Below, in pieces: positions 18,444-26,837 of a DNA stretch of 64,000 nucleotides (position 1 is the first letter of the stretch; each line of letters begins with the position of its first letter). This DNA comes from CAWGXZ01 sp963826695. Lineage in GTDB: Bacteria > Pseudomonadota > Gammaproteobacteria > Burkholderiales > Burkholderiaceae_C. Under the pieces are notes generated by a model that saw only the letters and a program-made list of their open reading frames with translations, searched no databases and had not been told where the DNA came from. The stretch is from assembly GCA_963826695.1 (NCBI GenBank), contig CAWGXZ010000004.1, positions 992,001 through 1,056,000 of the forward strand, given 5' to 3'. Made by a program: the position numbers and the translations under genes.

Positions 18444-18894
18444 CGCGGCCACCGACAAGCCGATGACCGCGATCGAGTTCCACTTCAACGTGCCCGACCG
18501 GATGGCCTATGCCTGCCGGCTGCTGCGCAAGGCCGCGCGGCAGGGTGCTGGCGTTGCGGTGACCGGGCCGGCCGCGACGCTCGGGTTGCTCGACAGCGTG
18601 TTGTGGAGCTTCGACGCGATCGAGTTCGTGCCGCATGTCCGCGTGCGCAGCGACGAAAAGCCAGCGGTGCGGCTGCGCAGGACGCCACTCTGGCTCGTCG
18701 ATCAGCCCGAGGACGCGGCGCACCAGCCGGTGCTGGTGAACCTGGGCGCCGAGCCACCGCGCGGTTTCGAGACGTTCCTGCGGCTTATCGAGGTGGTCGG
18801 TACCGACGACGACGAGCGCGCCAGCGGCCGCGGGCGTTGGAAGCACTACGCCAGCCGCGGCTATCCGATCAGCCGACACGAGGTGGCCGCTTGA
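18433..18894 (+). CDS. holC: DNA polymerase III chi subunit (HolC)
   Basis: HolC links the clamp loader of DNA polymerase III to single-strand binding protein. The product is 153 residues from the ATG at 18433, which overlaps the pepA 3' end; a second ATG at 18463 (MTAIEFHFNVPDRMAY) gives the more usual N terminus and 143 residues. Family marks are EFHFNVPDRMAYACRLLRKA and DSVLWSFDAIEFVPHV in the N-terminal half. The position directly after pepA supports the call. Next comes a short unknown gene and not valS, the usual neighbour. Confidence 0.9.
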   Translation: MRNDAATDKPMTAIEFHFNVPDRMAYACRLLRKAARQGAGVAVTGPAATLGLLDSVLWSFDAIEFVPHVRVRSDEKPAVRLRRTPLWLVDQPEDAAHQPVLVNLGAEPPRGFETFLRLIEVVGTDDDERASGRGRWKHYASRGYPISRHEVAA

Positions 18895-19319
18895 CCCAGC
18901 GCCCGGCAGACTCGCATCGACTTCCGACCCTGACCGAGGTCATCGAGTACGAAGGCGAGGTGATGACGGTGCGTTCCATCGTGCCGCCGAACGGCAGCCA
19001 ACCCGAAGCGGTGTCGACGCGTGCTCCAACTGCCGACGCGGGCGGTGACGGCATGCAGGCCGCGCAGGAAGCGCAGGAGATGCCGGCCCAAACGCTCGAG
19101 CTGCTGCTGCACCGCTTTGGCGAGGCGCTCGAGCCGCAGCTGCGCGCTGCGCTGGCCCCCATGCTGGAACAGATCGTGCAATGCGCGGTGGACGCGGCGC
19201 GGTGCTCGCTTGCGCAGTCCATAAGGGCGGTCGACCCTCGGGTCGCCGCTGCCGCCGTGATTGTCCCGGCACCACAACGCGCGTCACCGGCCGTGGACGC
19301 AGCCGGGGCGACGCCCTAA
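18891..19319 (+). CDS. Hypothetical protein, DUF2486-like, after holC
   Basis: This 142-residue protein starts at TTG 18891, which overlaps the holC stop codon; GAGGTG lies about 6 bases upstream. Its only recognisable part is the N-terminal LPTLTEVIEYEGEVM, like the DIPTLTEVV motif of betaproteobacterial DUF2486 proteins found beside holC. The middle is low in complexity (Ala, Gln, Glu), followed by an amphipathic helix (LLHRFGEALEPQLRAALAPMLEQIV). No signal peptide or membrane segment is present. The function is unknown; close coupling to holC is the only clue. Confidence 0.75.
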   Translation: MTQRPADSHRLPTLTEVIEYEGEVMTVRSIVPPNGSQPEAVSTRAPTADAGGDGMQAAQEAQEMPAQTLELLLHRFGEALEPQLRAALAPMLEQIVQCAVDAARCSLAQSIRAVDPRVAAAAVIVPAPQRASPAVDAAGATP

Positions 19320-19425
19320 GAATCCACCGCCTGCCCGCACCCAGGTCGCATGCGCGGCGCTGCCTTCCAGCCCCGCGCGGTCGACGATCCAACCTCACCA
19401 GCAACCCACTTCCGGAGTTCTCGCC

Positions 19426-20569
19426 ATGCAAATCAAGCTCAACATCGTTGCCGCAGCGGCCCTCTTGTTTCTCAGGAGGCGCCACGATGGCGCAGGAACT
19501 GGTGGTCAAGATCGGGCACGTCGCACCGCTCAGCGGCGCCGACGCGCACCTCGGCAAGGACAATGAACTCGGTGCCCGCATGGCCATCGACGAGTTGAAT
19601 GCCAAGGGCATGACGATCGGCGGCCGCAAGGCGCGCTTCGAGCTCGTCGCCGAAGACGACGCCGCCGATCCGAAGCAAGGCACGGCGGTGGCGCAGAAGC
19701 TGGTCGATTCGAAGGTCAACGGCGTCATCGGCCACCTCAACTCGGGAACCTCGATCCCGGCGTCGAAGATCTACAGCGACGCGGGCATTCCGCAAATCTC
19801 GCCGTCGTCGACCAACCCGAAGTTCACCCGCCAGGGGTTCAAGACGACCTTCCGCGTGGTTGCCGACGATGTTCACCTCGGCTCGACGCTCGGCAAATAC
19901 GCCGCGCAGACGCTGAAGGGCAAGTCGATCGTGGTGATCGACGACCGCTCGGCCTACGGCCAGGGCGTGGCCGACGAATTCAAGAAGGGCGTCGCCGCCG
20001 CCAAGGGCACGGTCGGCGAGCACCAGTACACCACCAACAAGGCGACCGACTTCACCGCCATCCTGACGGCGTTGAAAGCGAAGCAGCCCGACATCGTCTT
20101 TTTCGGCGGCATGGATTCGGTCGGCGGGCCGATGCTTCGGCAGATGCAGCAGCTCGGCATCAAGGCCAAGTTCATGGGTGGCGACGGCATCTGCACCACC
20201 GAACTGCCGAAGCTCGCGGCCGGCGCCATGGCCGACGGCCAGGTGGTCTGCGCCGAGGCCGGTGGCGTCGAGGGCGAGCAGAAGAAGGCGATGGACGACT
20301 TTCGCGCTGCCTTCCAGAAGAAGTTCAACACCGAGGTCAAGCTCTACGCGCCTTATGTCTACGACGCGGTCAACGTCATGGCCGCGGCAATGGTCAAGGC
20401 CGGTTCCGCGGACCCCGCCAAGTACCTGCCGGTGCTGGCCAAGACCGACGGCTACAAGGGCGTCACCGGGACGATCGGCTTCGATGCCAAGGGCGACATC
20501 AAGAACGGCGCGCTGACGCTCTTCACCTTCAAGGGCGACAAGCGCGAGCAGCTGGCCGTGGTTCGCTGA
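19426..20569 (+). CDS. livK: Branched-chain amino-acid ABC transporter substrate-binding protein, frameshift in the signal peptide
   Basis: This is a periplasmic type I solute-binding protein of the LivJ/LivK family. The mature part starts after the AQELVVKIGHVAPLSG region and shows the expected two-lobe sequence, with GVIGHLNSGTSIPASKIYSDAG and FFGGMDSVGGPMLRQMQQLGI. The signal peptide (MQIKLNIVAAAALLF) is in a different frame from the mature protein. One extra base lies in about 19465-19473, within a T/C-rich stretch. Correcting it gives a normal signal ending at the GGATMA site. As written, only an internal ATG at 19487, preceded by AGGAGG at 8 bases, could start the mature frame, and that product would lack export. 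No livHMGF genes are nearby, so it is an orphan here. Confidence 0.88.
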
Positions 20570-20590
20570 GACCGCGCTGCACCATCGAGT

Positions 20591-20614
20591 AAAGGCACCC
20601 GCGGGTGCCTTTTT
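20591..20614 (+). terminator. Terminator between the livK-like gene and fumarase
   Basis: A perfect hairpin of GGCACCCG and CGGGTGCC is followed by TTTTT on the plus strand, with AAA on the other side. It ends the livK-like transcript and could also serve the convergent fumarase gene more weakly. Confidence 0.85.
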
Positions 20615-20629
20615 CATTGCGCTGCCGGT

Positions 20630-22153
20630 TCAGGCGGGCACGAGGGCAATCTGGGCGATGCGCGCCTGCCATTCGCGCGGCCCGGTCTGGTGCACCGAGG
20701 TGCCGGCCGAGTCCACCGCCACGGTAACCGGCATGTCGGCAACCTCGAACTCGTAGATGGCTTCCATGCCGAGGTCGGCAAAGCCGACCACCTGCGCCCG
20801 GCGGATGGCTTTCGACACGAGGTAGGCGGCACCGCCGACCGCCATCAGGTAGGCGCTGCGGTGCTTGCGAATGGCTTCGATCGCCGCCGGCCCGCGTTCG
20901 GCCTTGCCGATCATGCCGAGCAGTCCGGTCTGCGAAAGCATCATCTCGGTGAACTTGTCCATCCGGGTCGAGGTGGTCGGCCCTGCAGGCCCGACCGCCT
21001 CGCCGCGCACCGGGTCGACCGGGCCGACGTAGTAGATCAGCCGGTTGGCGAAGTCCACCGGAAGCGGTACGCCTTTTTCGAGCAGCTCCTGGATACGCTT
21101 GTGCGCGGCGTCGCGCCCGGTCAGCAGCCTGCCGGAAAGCAGCAGCGTCTCGCCCGGCTTCCAGCTCGCCACCTCGGCCGGCGTCAGCCGGTCGAGGTCG
21201 ACGCGTCGGCTGCGGTTGTAGTCGGGCGCCCATTGCACGTCGGGCCAGACATCGAGGCTCGGCGGATCGAGATAGGCCGGCCCGGAGCCGTCGAGCACGA
21301 AATGCGCATGGCGGGTGGCGGCACAGTTCGGAATCATCGCCACCGGCTTGCTGGCGGCATGGCACGGATAGGTCGCCACCTTGACGTCGAGCACCGTCGT
21401 CAAGCCGCCGAGACCTTGCGCGCCGATGCCGAGCGCATTGATCTTTTCGCAAAGTTCGAGACGCAGCGCCTCGATCTTGTTGGCCGGGCCGCGCGCCTTC
21501 AACTCGGCCATGTCGATCGGCTCCATCAGCGACTGCTTGGCCATCAGCATCGCCTTTTCGGCCGTGCCGCCGATACCGATGCCGAGCATCCCCGGTGGGC
21601 ACCAGCCCGCCCCCATCGTGGGCACGGTCTTCAGCACCCAGTCGAGCAGGCTGTCGCTCGGGTTGAGCATGACGAACTTGCTCTTGTTCTCGCTGCCACC
21701 GCCCTTGGCGGCAATCTGCACGTCGACCGTGTCGCCCGGCACGATTTCGGTGTGGATCACCGCAGGCGTGTTGTCGCCGGTGTTGCGCCGTTCGAAAAGC
21801 GGGTCGGCGACGATGCTGGCACGCAGCGGGTTGTCGGGGTCGCCGTAGCCACGTCGAACGCCTTCGTTGATCGCGTCGTCGAGTCCGCCGGCGAAACCTT
21901 CGAAGCGCACGCCCATGCCGACCTTCAGGAAGACATTGACGATGCCGGTGTCCTGGCAGATCGGCCTTCGGCCTTCGGCCGACATCTTCGAGTTCGTCAG
22001 GATCTGCGCAATCGCGTCCTTTGCCGCGGGCGACTGCTCGAGCCGGTAGGCCTCGGCGAGATGCCCGATGTAGTCGGCCGGGTGGTAGTAGCTGATGTAC
22101 TGCAGTGCAGCGGCGACGCTCTCGACCAGGTCGTCGCAATGAATGACGCTCAT
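20630..22153 (-). CDS. Class I fumarate hydratase (iron-sulphur type)
   Basis: This TCA-cycle enzyme interconverts fumarate and malate using an oxygen-sensitive 4Fe-4S cluster. The 507-residue protein joins the alpha part (RPICQDTGIVNVFLKVG, first cluster cysteine; GWCPPGMLGIGIGGTAEKA; MIPNCAATRHAHF) to the beta part (GPTTSTRMDKFTEMM, then YLMAVGGAAYLVSKAI). That one-piece layout matches FumA/FumB. The three cysteines expected to bind the cluster (in ICQDTG, GWCPP and PNCAA) are all present. The start at 22153 is preceded by a GGGGGCAAG purine stretch. It is convergent with the livK-like gene and lies just downstream of the yqhA-like gene on the same strand. Confidence 0.95.
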   Translation of the reverse strand: MSVIHCDDLVESVAAALQYISYYHPADYIGHLAEAYRLEQSPAAKDAIAQILTNSKMSAEGRRPICQDTGIVNVFLKVGMGVRFEGFAGGLDDAINEGVRRGYGDPDNPLRASIVADPLFERRNTGDNTPAVIHTEIVPGDTVDVQIAAKGGGSENKSKFVMLNPSDSLLDWVLKTVPTMGAGWCPPGMLGIGIGGTAEKAMLMAKQSLMEPIDMAELKARGPANKIEALRLELCEKINALGIGAQGLGGLTTVLDVKVATYPCHAASKPVAMIPNCAATRHAHFVLDGSGPAYLDPPSLDVWPDVQWAPDYNRSRRVDLDRLTPAEVASWKPGETLLLSGRLLTGRDAAHKRIQELLEKGVPLPVDFANRLIYYVGPVDPVRGEAVGPAGPTTSTRMDKFTEMMLSQTGLLGMIGKAERGPAAIEAIRKHRSAYLMAVGGAAYLVSKAIRRAQVVGFADLGMEAIYEFEVADMPVTVAVDSAGTSVHQTGPREWQARIAQIALVPA

Positions 22154-22169
22154 CTTGCCCCCTGCTGAA

Positions 22170-22778
22170 TCAGTGTGCTGCGCCCGGTCGCGGGGCCATC
22201 AGCCGGTCGGTATAGGCAATTGCCATTGCCGAAAGGAGGAATGCAATGTGGATCACCGTTTGCGCGACCAGCGTCTTGACGCTGTAGCTTTCGGCATTGA
22301 TGAACGTCTTCAGCAGATGAATCGAGCTGATGCCGACGATGGCGGTGCCGAGCTTGACCTTCAGCACCGATGCATTGACATGGCTGAGCCATTCGGGCTG
22401 GTCCGGATGACCTTCGAGGTTCATCCGCGAGACGAAGGTCTCATAGCCGCCAACGATCACCATGATCAGAAGGTTCGAAATCATGACCACATCGATCAGC
22501 CCGAGAACGACGAGCATGATCACCGTCTCGGTCAGGCGCGGTGCGGCTCCCGGCGTGGCGGCCGAGTAGCCGATGCTGCCGATCAGCGAGGCGAGCGCGT
22601 TCTGGTTGCCGAACGCGGCCTCGATGAGGTGCATCAGCTCGACCCAGAAGTGGAAGACATAAACGCACTGCGCGAGGATCAAGCCCAGGTACAAGGGCAG
22701 CTGCAACCACCGGCTCATGAAGATCATGCGCGCGAGCGGCCCCATGATCGGCGGCGTCGGGATCGGATTCAGTGACAT
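22170..22778 (-). CDS. yqhA: YqhA/UPF0114 family inner-membrane protein
   Basis: This 202-residue protein has about four membrane segments, for example LQLPLYLGLILAQCVYVFHF, VIMLVVLGLIDVVMISNLLI and VKTLVAQTVIHIAFLLSAMA. The conserved core ISNLLIMVIVGGYETFVSRM and the following HPDQPEWLSHVNASVLKVKL mark the TIGR00645/UPF0114 family, whose function is not established. I chose the ATG at 22778 because upstream residues are Arg/Pro-rich and unlike the family; no clear ribosome binding site is seen. It lies 16 bases before fumarase on the same strand, so the two may share a transcript. It is divergent from acs. Confidence 0.9.
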   Translation of the reverse strand: MSLNPIPTPPIMGPLARMIFMSRWLQLPLYLGLILAQCVYVFHFWVELMHLIEAAFGNQNALASLIGSIGYSAATPGAAPRLTETVIMLVVLGLIDVVMISNLLIMVIVGGYETFVSRMNLEGHPDQPEWLSHVNASVLKVKLGTAIVGISSIHLLKTFINAESYSVKTLVAQTVIHIAFLLSAMAIAYTDRLMAPRPGAAH

Positions 22779-22917
22779 TGCTCGGCGGCAGGGCGGTCGG
22801 GGCGCTGGATTGTAGGTGCCGCTTGCGCCGGGTTGCCGGGAGCGCGGCCGGCCCGAGTAAGGCCTTCGTAAGAGCGCCTGACTAGGCTGCAGACAAACCA
22901 ACTTCACTGGAGACGCC

Positions 22918-24879
22918 ATGTCCGAAAACGCCCTCTATACCCCGCCCGAGTCGGTGATGCGCGGCGCGCATGTGTCCGGCATGGCGGCCTACCAGGCGCT
23001 TTGCGACGAAGCCGAGCGCGACTACGAGGGCTACTGGGGGCGCCTGGCGCGCGAGCTGATCAGCTGGAAGACGCCGTTCACCAAGGTGCTCGACGAGAGC
23101 AACGCCCCGTTCTACAAGTGGTTCGAGGACGGCACGCTCAACGTGTCCTACAACTGCCTCGATCGCCAGGTCGAGGCGGGTCTCGGCGACAAGACGGCGA
23201 TCATTTTCGAGGCCGACGGTGGCGAGGTCTCGCGGGTCAGCTACCGGGAACTGCTTGCCCGCACCTGCCGGCTCGCCAACGCGCTGAAAGCAGGCGGCGT
23301 GAAAAAGGGTGACCGCGTCGTCATCTACATGTCGATGTCGGTCGAAGGCGTGATCGCGATGCAGGCCTGCGCCCGTATCGGCGCGACGCATTCGGTGGTC
23401 TTCGGCGGCTTTTCCGCGCAGAGCCTGCGCGACCGGGTCGAAGGCGCTGGCGCCGTGGCCATCATCACCGCGGACGAGCAGATGCGGGGTGGCAAGCAGC
23501 TGCCGTTGAAGTCGATCGTCGACGATGCCATCGCCATGGGCGGTTGCGACGCCGTCAAGAACGTGATCGTCTACAAGCGCACCGGCGGCAATATCGCCTG
23601 GGACGCGACGCGCGACCGCTGGATGCACGAGCTGACGGCAGAACAGCCGGACGTCTGCGAGCCGGAGTGGGTGGGTGCGGAACATCCGCTGTTTCTGCTC
23701 TACACCTCGGGCTCGACGGGCAAGCCGAAAGGCGTGCAGCACAGCACCGGTGGCTACCTGCTGCACGCGGCCCTGACGACCAAGTGGACCTTCGACATCC
23801 GCCCGGACGATGTGTTCTGGTGCACGGCCGACATCGGCTGGGTCACCGGGCACAGCTACATCACCTACGGGCCTTTGGCGCTCGGCGTCACCGAGGTCGT
23901 GTTCGAAGGCGTTCCGACCTACCCGAACGCCGGACGATTCTGGAAAATGATCCAGGACCACAAGGTGACGGTGTTCTACACCGCGCCGACGGCGATCCGC
24001 TCACTGATCAAGGCGGCAGAGACCAACGAGGTCGCCAAGCCGAGCCAGTACGACCTGTCGAGCCTGCGCATCCTCGGCTCGGTCGGCGAGCCGATCAATC
24101 CAGCGGCCTGGGAGTGGTACTACCGCGAGATCGGCGGCTCCCGCTGCCCGGTCGTCGACACCTTCTGGCAAACCGAAACCGGTGGCCACATGATCACGCC
24201 GCTACCCGGCGCCACGCCGCTCGTGCCCGGCTCGTGCACGCTGCCGTTCCCCGGCATCCAGGCGGCTGTCGTCGACGAAACCGGCAAGGACGTGCCATGG
24301 GGGCAGGGCGGCATCCTGGTCGTCAAGCGCCCCTGGCCGAGCATGATCCGCACGATCTGGGGCGAGCCGGAACGCTTCGTGTCGAGCTACTACCCGGCCG
24401 ATTTCCAGGGCAAGTACTACCTGGCCGGTGACGGTGCGATTCGCGACGAGAAGACGGGGTATTTCACGATCACCGGCCGGATCGACGACGTGTTGAACGT
24501 CTCGGGCCATCGCATGGGCACGATGGAGATCGAATCGGCGCTGGTGGCCAACCCTGCCGTTGCCGAAGCCGCGGTGGTGGGCCGGCCCGACGAGACCACC
24601 GGCGAGGCGATCTGCGCCTTCGTCGTGCTCAAGCGCGGCCGGCCGGAGGGTGACGAGGCCAAGGCACTGGCCAAGGAGCTTCGCGACTGGGTCGGACGCG
24701 AGATCGGGCCGATCGCCAAGCCGAAGGACATCCGCTTCGGCGACAACCTGCCGAAAACGCGCTCCGGCAAGATCATGCGACGCCTGCTGCGCTCGGTCGC
24801 CAAGAACGAGGCCGTGACCCAGGACACGAGCACGCTCGAGAACCCGGCCATTCTGGAGCAGCTCGGCAAGGCCTACTGA
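22918..24879 (+). CDS. acs: Acetyl-coenzyme A synthetase
   Basis: Acs activates acetate to acetyl-CoA by way of acetyl-AMP, feeding the TCA cycle and, in this organism, probably PHA synthesis. The protein has 653 residues. The ATP-binding P-loop YTSGSTGKPKGVQHS is present, as is the DTFWQTETGGHM motif. The regulatory lysine of PKTRSGKIMRR is at about residue 618, the site that protein acetyltransferases modify in related enzymes. GGAG precedes the ATG at 22918 by about 7 bases. It ends at a strong terminator that also serves the convergent cytochrome c gene. Confidence 0.97.
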   Translation: MSENALYTPPESVMRGAHVSGMAAYQALCDEAERDYEGYWGRLARELISWKTPFTKVLDESNAPFYKWFEDGTLNVSYNCLDRQVEAGLGDKTAIIFEADGGEVSRVSYRELLARTCRLANALKAGGVKKGDRVVIYMSMSVEGVIAMQACARIGATHSVVFGGFSAQSLRDRVEGAGAVAIITADEQMRGGKQLPLKSIVDDAIAMGGCDAVKNVIVYKRTGGNIAWDATRDRWMHELTAEQPDVCEPEWVGAEHPLFLLYTSGSTGKPKGVQHSTGGYLLHAALTTKWTFDIRPDDVFWCTADIGWVTGHSYITYGPLALGVTEVVFEGVPTYPNAGRFWKMIQDHKVTVFYTAPTAIRSLIKAAETNEVAKPSQYDLSSLRILGSVGEPINPAAWEWYYREIGGSRCPVVDTFWQTETGGHMITPLPGATPLVPGSCTLPFPGIQAAVVDETGKDVPWGQGGILVVKRPWPSMIRTIWGEPERFVSSYYPADFQGKYYLAGDGAIRDEKTGYFTITGRIDDVLNVSGHRMGTMEIESALVANPAVAEAAVVGRPDETTGEAICAFVVLKRGRPEGDEAKALAKELRDWVGREIGPIAKPKDIRFGDNLPKTRSGKIMRRLLRSVAKNEAVTQDTSTLENPAILEQLGKAY

Positions 24880-24973
24880 GTCAGTCCGCGGCCCGTCGGG
24901 CGGCTGGCCAAGCTGGGAGGGTCGTGCGATTTCGGCCCGCCTGGAAACAGGTCGCCGCCGCAACATGACAAAC

Positions 24974-25002
24974 AAAAATGCCCCGCAGAGCGGGGCATTT
25001 TT
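24974..25002. terminator. Bidirectional terminator between acs and cytochrome c
   Basis: The stem ATGCCCCG/CGGGGCAT is flanked by AAAAA on the left and TTTTT on the right, so it works in both directions between two convergent genes. Confidence 0.9.
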
Positions 25003-25025
25003 CATCGCCGTGAGGCGAACTCAGC

Positions 25026-25331
25026 TCACTTGACGGTACGGATCCACTCGACCAGCTGTTTCGCCTCGGCAGCGCTGACCTGCGGATTGGCCGGCATCGG
25101 CACCGGCCCCCAGACGCCCGCGCCCCCTTTTTGCACCTTTGCGGCAAGCGTCTCGACCACCTCGGGCCCTTGCCCCGCATACTTCGCCGCAACATCCTTG
25201 AAGCTCGGGCCGACCAGCTTTTTGTCCGTTGCATGGCATGCCATGCAATTCTTCTTCTGCGCAAGGTCCGCATTGGCGAGCACCGGGCCGGCAGCAACAA
25301 CTGCGACAGCGAGAATGAGGGCTGATTTCAT
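25026..25331 (-). CDS. Small periplasmic class I cytochrome c
   Basis: This is an electron carrier of the cytochrome c-551/c-552 type. The ATG at 25331, with AAGGA about 6 bases upstream, gives 101 residues with a signal peptide (MKSALILAVAVVAAGPVLA). The mature part of about 80 residues has the haem motif CMACH. The likely axial methionine is in PVPMPANPQ, with a final helix EAKQLVEWIRTVK. Its redox partners cannot be read from context. It stands alone, convergent with acs. Confidence 0.93.
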   Translation of the reverse strand: MKSALILAVAVVAAGPVLANADLAQKKNCMACHATDKKLVGPSFKDVAAKYAGQGPEVVETLAAKVQKGGAGVWGPVPMPANPQVSAAEAKQLVEWIRTVK

Positions 25332-25456
25332 GGGATCCTTTGCATGGTCGTTCTGCACCCAACCGCGTGCAGCTGCTTGGGTTTAAACGAATTTTAGAGT
25401 CCGCCGGTTGACCGGCGCGCAACGCTCCCCGCAGCAATCGTAAAACTACCGAAATC

Positions 25457-25705
25457 ATGGGTTTCTTGTTGCTCGGCCTTGCCTTCCTCGGTCTGAAGTT
25501 CGCGGGCATTCAGCCGGTCGCCGATTGGACCTGGTGGGGGGTGCTCGCCCCTTTCGGTCTGGCCATGGCCTGGTGGGCCTTTGCCGACGCGACCGGCTAC
25601 TACAAGCGCCGCGAGACGCGCAAGATGGACGAAAAGGTGGCGGAACGACGCAAGCGCAATGTCGATGCCCTGAAGGCGGGCCGCAAGTCGGATCGTTCGC
25701 GTTGA
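25457..25705 (+). CDS. Small Trp-rich membrane protein (TIGR04438-like)
   Basis: This 82-residue protein has two membrane segments (FLLLGLAFLGLKFAGI and WWGVLAPFGLAMAWWAFA) followed by a very basic cytoplasmic tail (YYKRRETRKMDEKVAERRKR). The pattern matches the small Trp-rich family TIGR04438 known from betaproteobacteria, whose function is unknown. Its stop codon overlaps a possible TTG start of pgeF, so both are probably on one transcript. The ribosome binding site is weak. Confidence 0.85.
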   Translation: MGFLLLGLAFLGLKFAGIQPVADWTWWGVLAPFGLAMAWWAFADATGYYKRRETRKMDEKVAERRKRNVDALKAGRKSDRSR

Positions 25706-25713
25706 GGCCGCCG

Positions 25714-26535
25714 TTGGCCGCTGACGCGAGCGGTGCCCACCCCGACTGGCTTTTGCCGCCGTGGCACAACAGCCGCATCGGTGCCCTGTCGACGAGCCGC
25801 CATGGCGGCGTCAGCCAGGGCGCCTTCGCGTCGATGAACGTTGGCGACGCCGTTGGCGATATCCCGGCGGCTGTCGCAGCGAATCGCCGGCATCTGCAGG
25901 AAGCGCTCGGCGGCGCTCAGCCGGTCTACCTGCGCCAGGTCCACGGCGCCCGGGTGGTCGAGCTCGATTCAGCAGCTGTTTTCGACGCCACACCGCAGGC
26001 CGATGCCAGCGTCACGGCAACGCCCGGAATTGCCTGTGTGGTGCAGATGGCCGACTGCCTGCCCGTGCTGTTCGCGGCACCGGCATCGAGCGGCGTTGCC
26101 GCGGCGCACGCCGGCTGGCGCGGCCTTGCAGGCGGGGTTCTCGAGGCCACCGTCGAGGCGCTCTGCCGAATTTCGGGCGCACTGCCCCGTCAGCTGCAGG
26201 CCTGGCTCGGCCCGTGCATCGGTCGGCAGCATTTCGAGGTCGGCGCGGACGTGCTGGATGCCTTCGGAGCTCGGGGCGAGCATGCCGATGCGGCGACGGC
26301 GGGGTGCTTCGTCGCCACGCGGCCGCTGGCGCCGTCGGGCGGCCTGACGCAGCCTGCGCCCAAGTGGCATGCCGATCTGGCCGGCCTGGCCCGTCTGCGC
26401 TTGGCTGCTGCGGGTGTCCGGCAGGTCAGCGGTGGCGATCTCTGTACCGTCGCGGACGCGTCACGTTTTTTCTCGTTCCGCCGCGACCGGGTCTGTGGCC
26501 GGATGGCTGCCGCGGTCTGGATCCGCAGCGACTGA
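25714..26535 (+). CDS. pgeF: Purine nucleoside phosphorylase / laccase-domain protein PgeF (YfiH)
   Basis: The YfiH family was long called polyphenol oxidase. Members act on purine nucleosides and have been linked to editing of peptidoglycan precursors. The metal and active-site motifs are present: QVHGARVVEL, MADCLPVLFAAP, AAHAGWRGLAGGVLE and LGPCIGRQHFEVG. I use the TTG at 25714 because GAGG lies 6 bases upstream; another TTG at 25702 overlaps the preceding stop. From 25714 the protein has 273 residues, the usual size. In many relatives pgeF follows rluD, but here rluD is 27 kb away. The last 75 bases overlap a small membrane-protein gene on the other strand. Confidence 0.92.
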   Translation: MAADASGAHPDWLLPPWHNSRIGALSTSRHGGVSQGAFASMNVGDAVGDIPAAVAANRRHLQEALGGAQPVYLRQVHGARVVELDSAAVFDATPQADASVTATPGIACVVQMADCLPVLFAAPASSGVAAAHAGWRGLAGGVLEATVEALCRISGALPRQLQAWLGPCIGRQHFEVGADVLDAFGARGEHADAATAGCFVATRPLAPSGGLTQPAPKWHADLAGLARLRLAAAGVRQVSGGDLCTVADASRFFSFRRDRVCGRMAAAVWIRSD

Positions 26536-26733
26536 ATCTTCGAGCGCCGCGCGCAGGCGTCGCGCCTTGGCGCGCGCCGGCGTGCGCATGAGATAGACGA
26601 CGATGCCCAGCGGAAGCACCCCGTAGAGCAGCAATGTGAACAGCGCACCGAGGAGCGTTCCGGACGCGCTGCTGGCTTCCACGACGGCCATCATCAGCAC
26701 GACATAGCTCCAGGCGATCACCAACAGGAACAT
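26461..26733 (-). CDS. Small hypothetical inner-membrane protein
   Basis: This 90-residue protein has two hydrophobic segments (LLVIAWSYVVLMMAVVEA and LGALFTLLLYGVLPLGIVVY) and a basic tail starting RTPARAKARRLRAALED. The clear membrane pattern and an AGGA ribosome binding site about 7 bases before the ATG at 26733 support a real gene. Its 3' end overlaps the pgeF 3' end by 75 bases, tail to tail. It is divergent from phaC. The family has no function I can name. Confidence 0.78.
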   Translation of the reverse strand: MFLLVIAWSYVVLMMAVVEASSASGTLLGALFTLLLYGVLPLGIVVYLMRTPARAKARRLRAALEDSVAADPDRGSHPATDPVAAEREKT

Positions 26734-26837
26734 GCAGTATCCTGACGTCTACAAGAAGAAGGTTCGGCACCGGTCGAAGCGCCGGCAAGACCGAACGCGA
26801 GGCAGCTCACCCCGGGACGCCTCATGAGGAGGAGATA

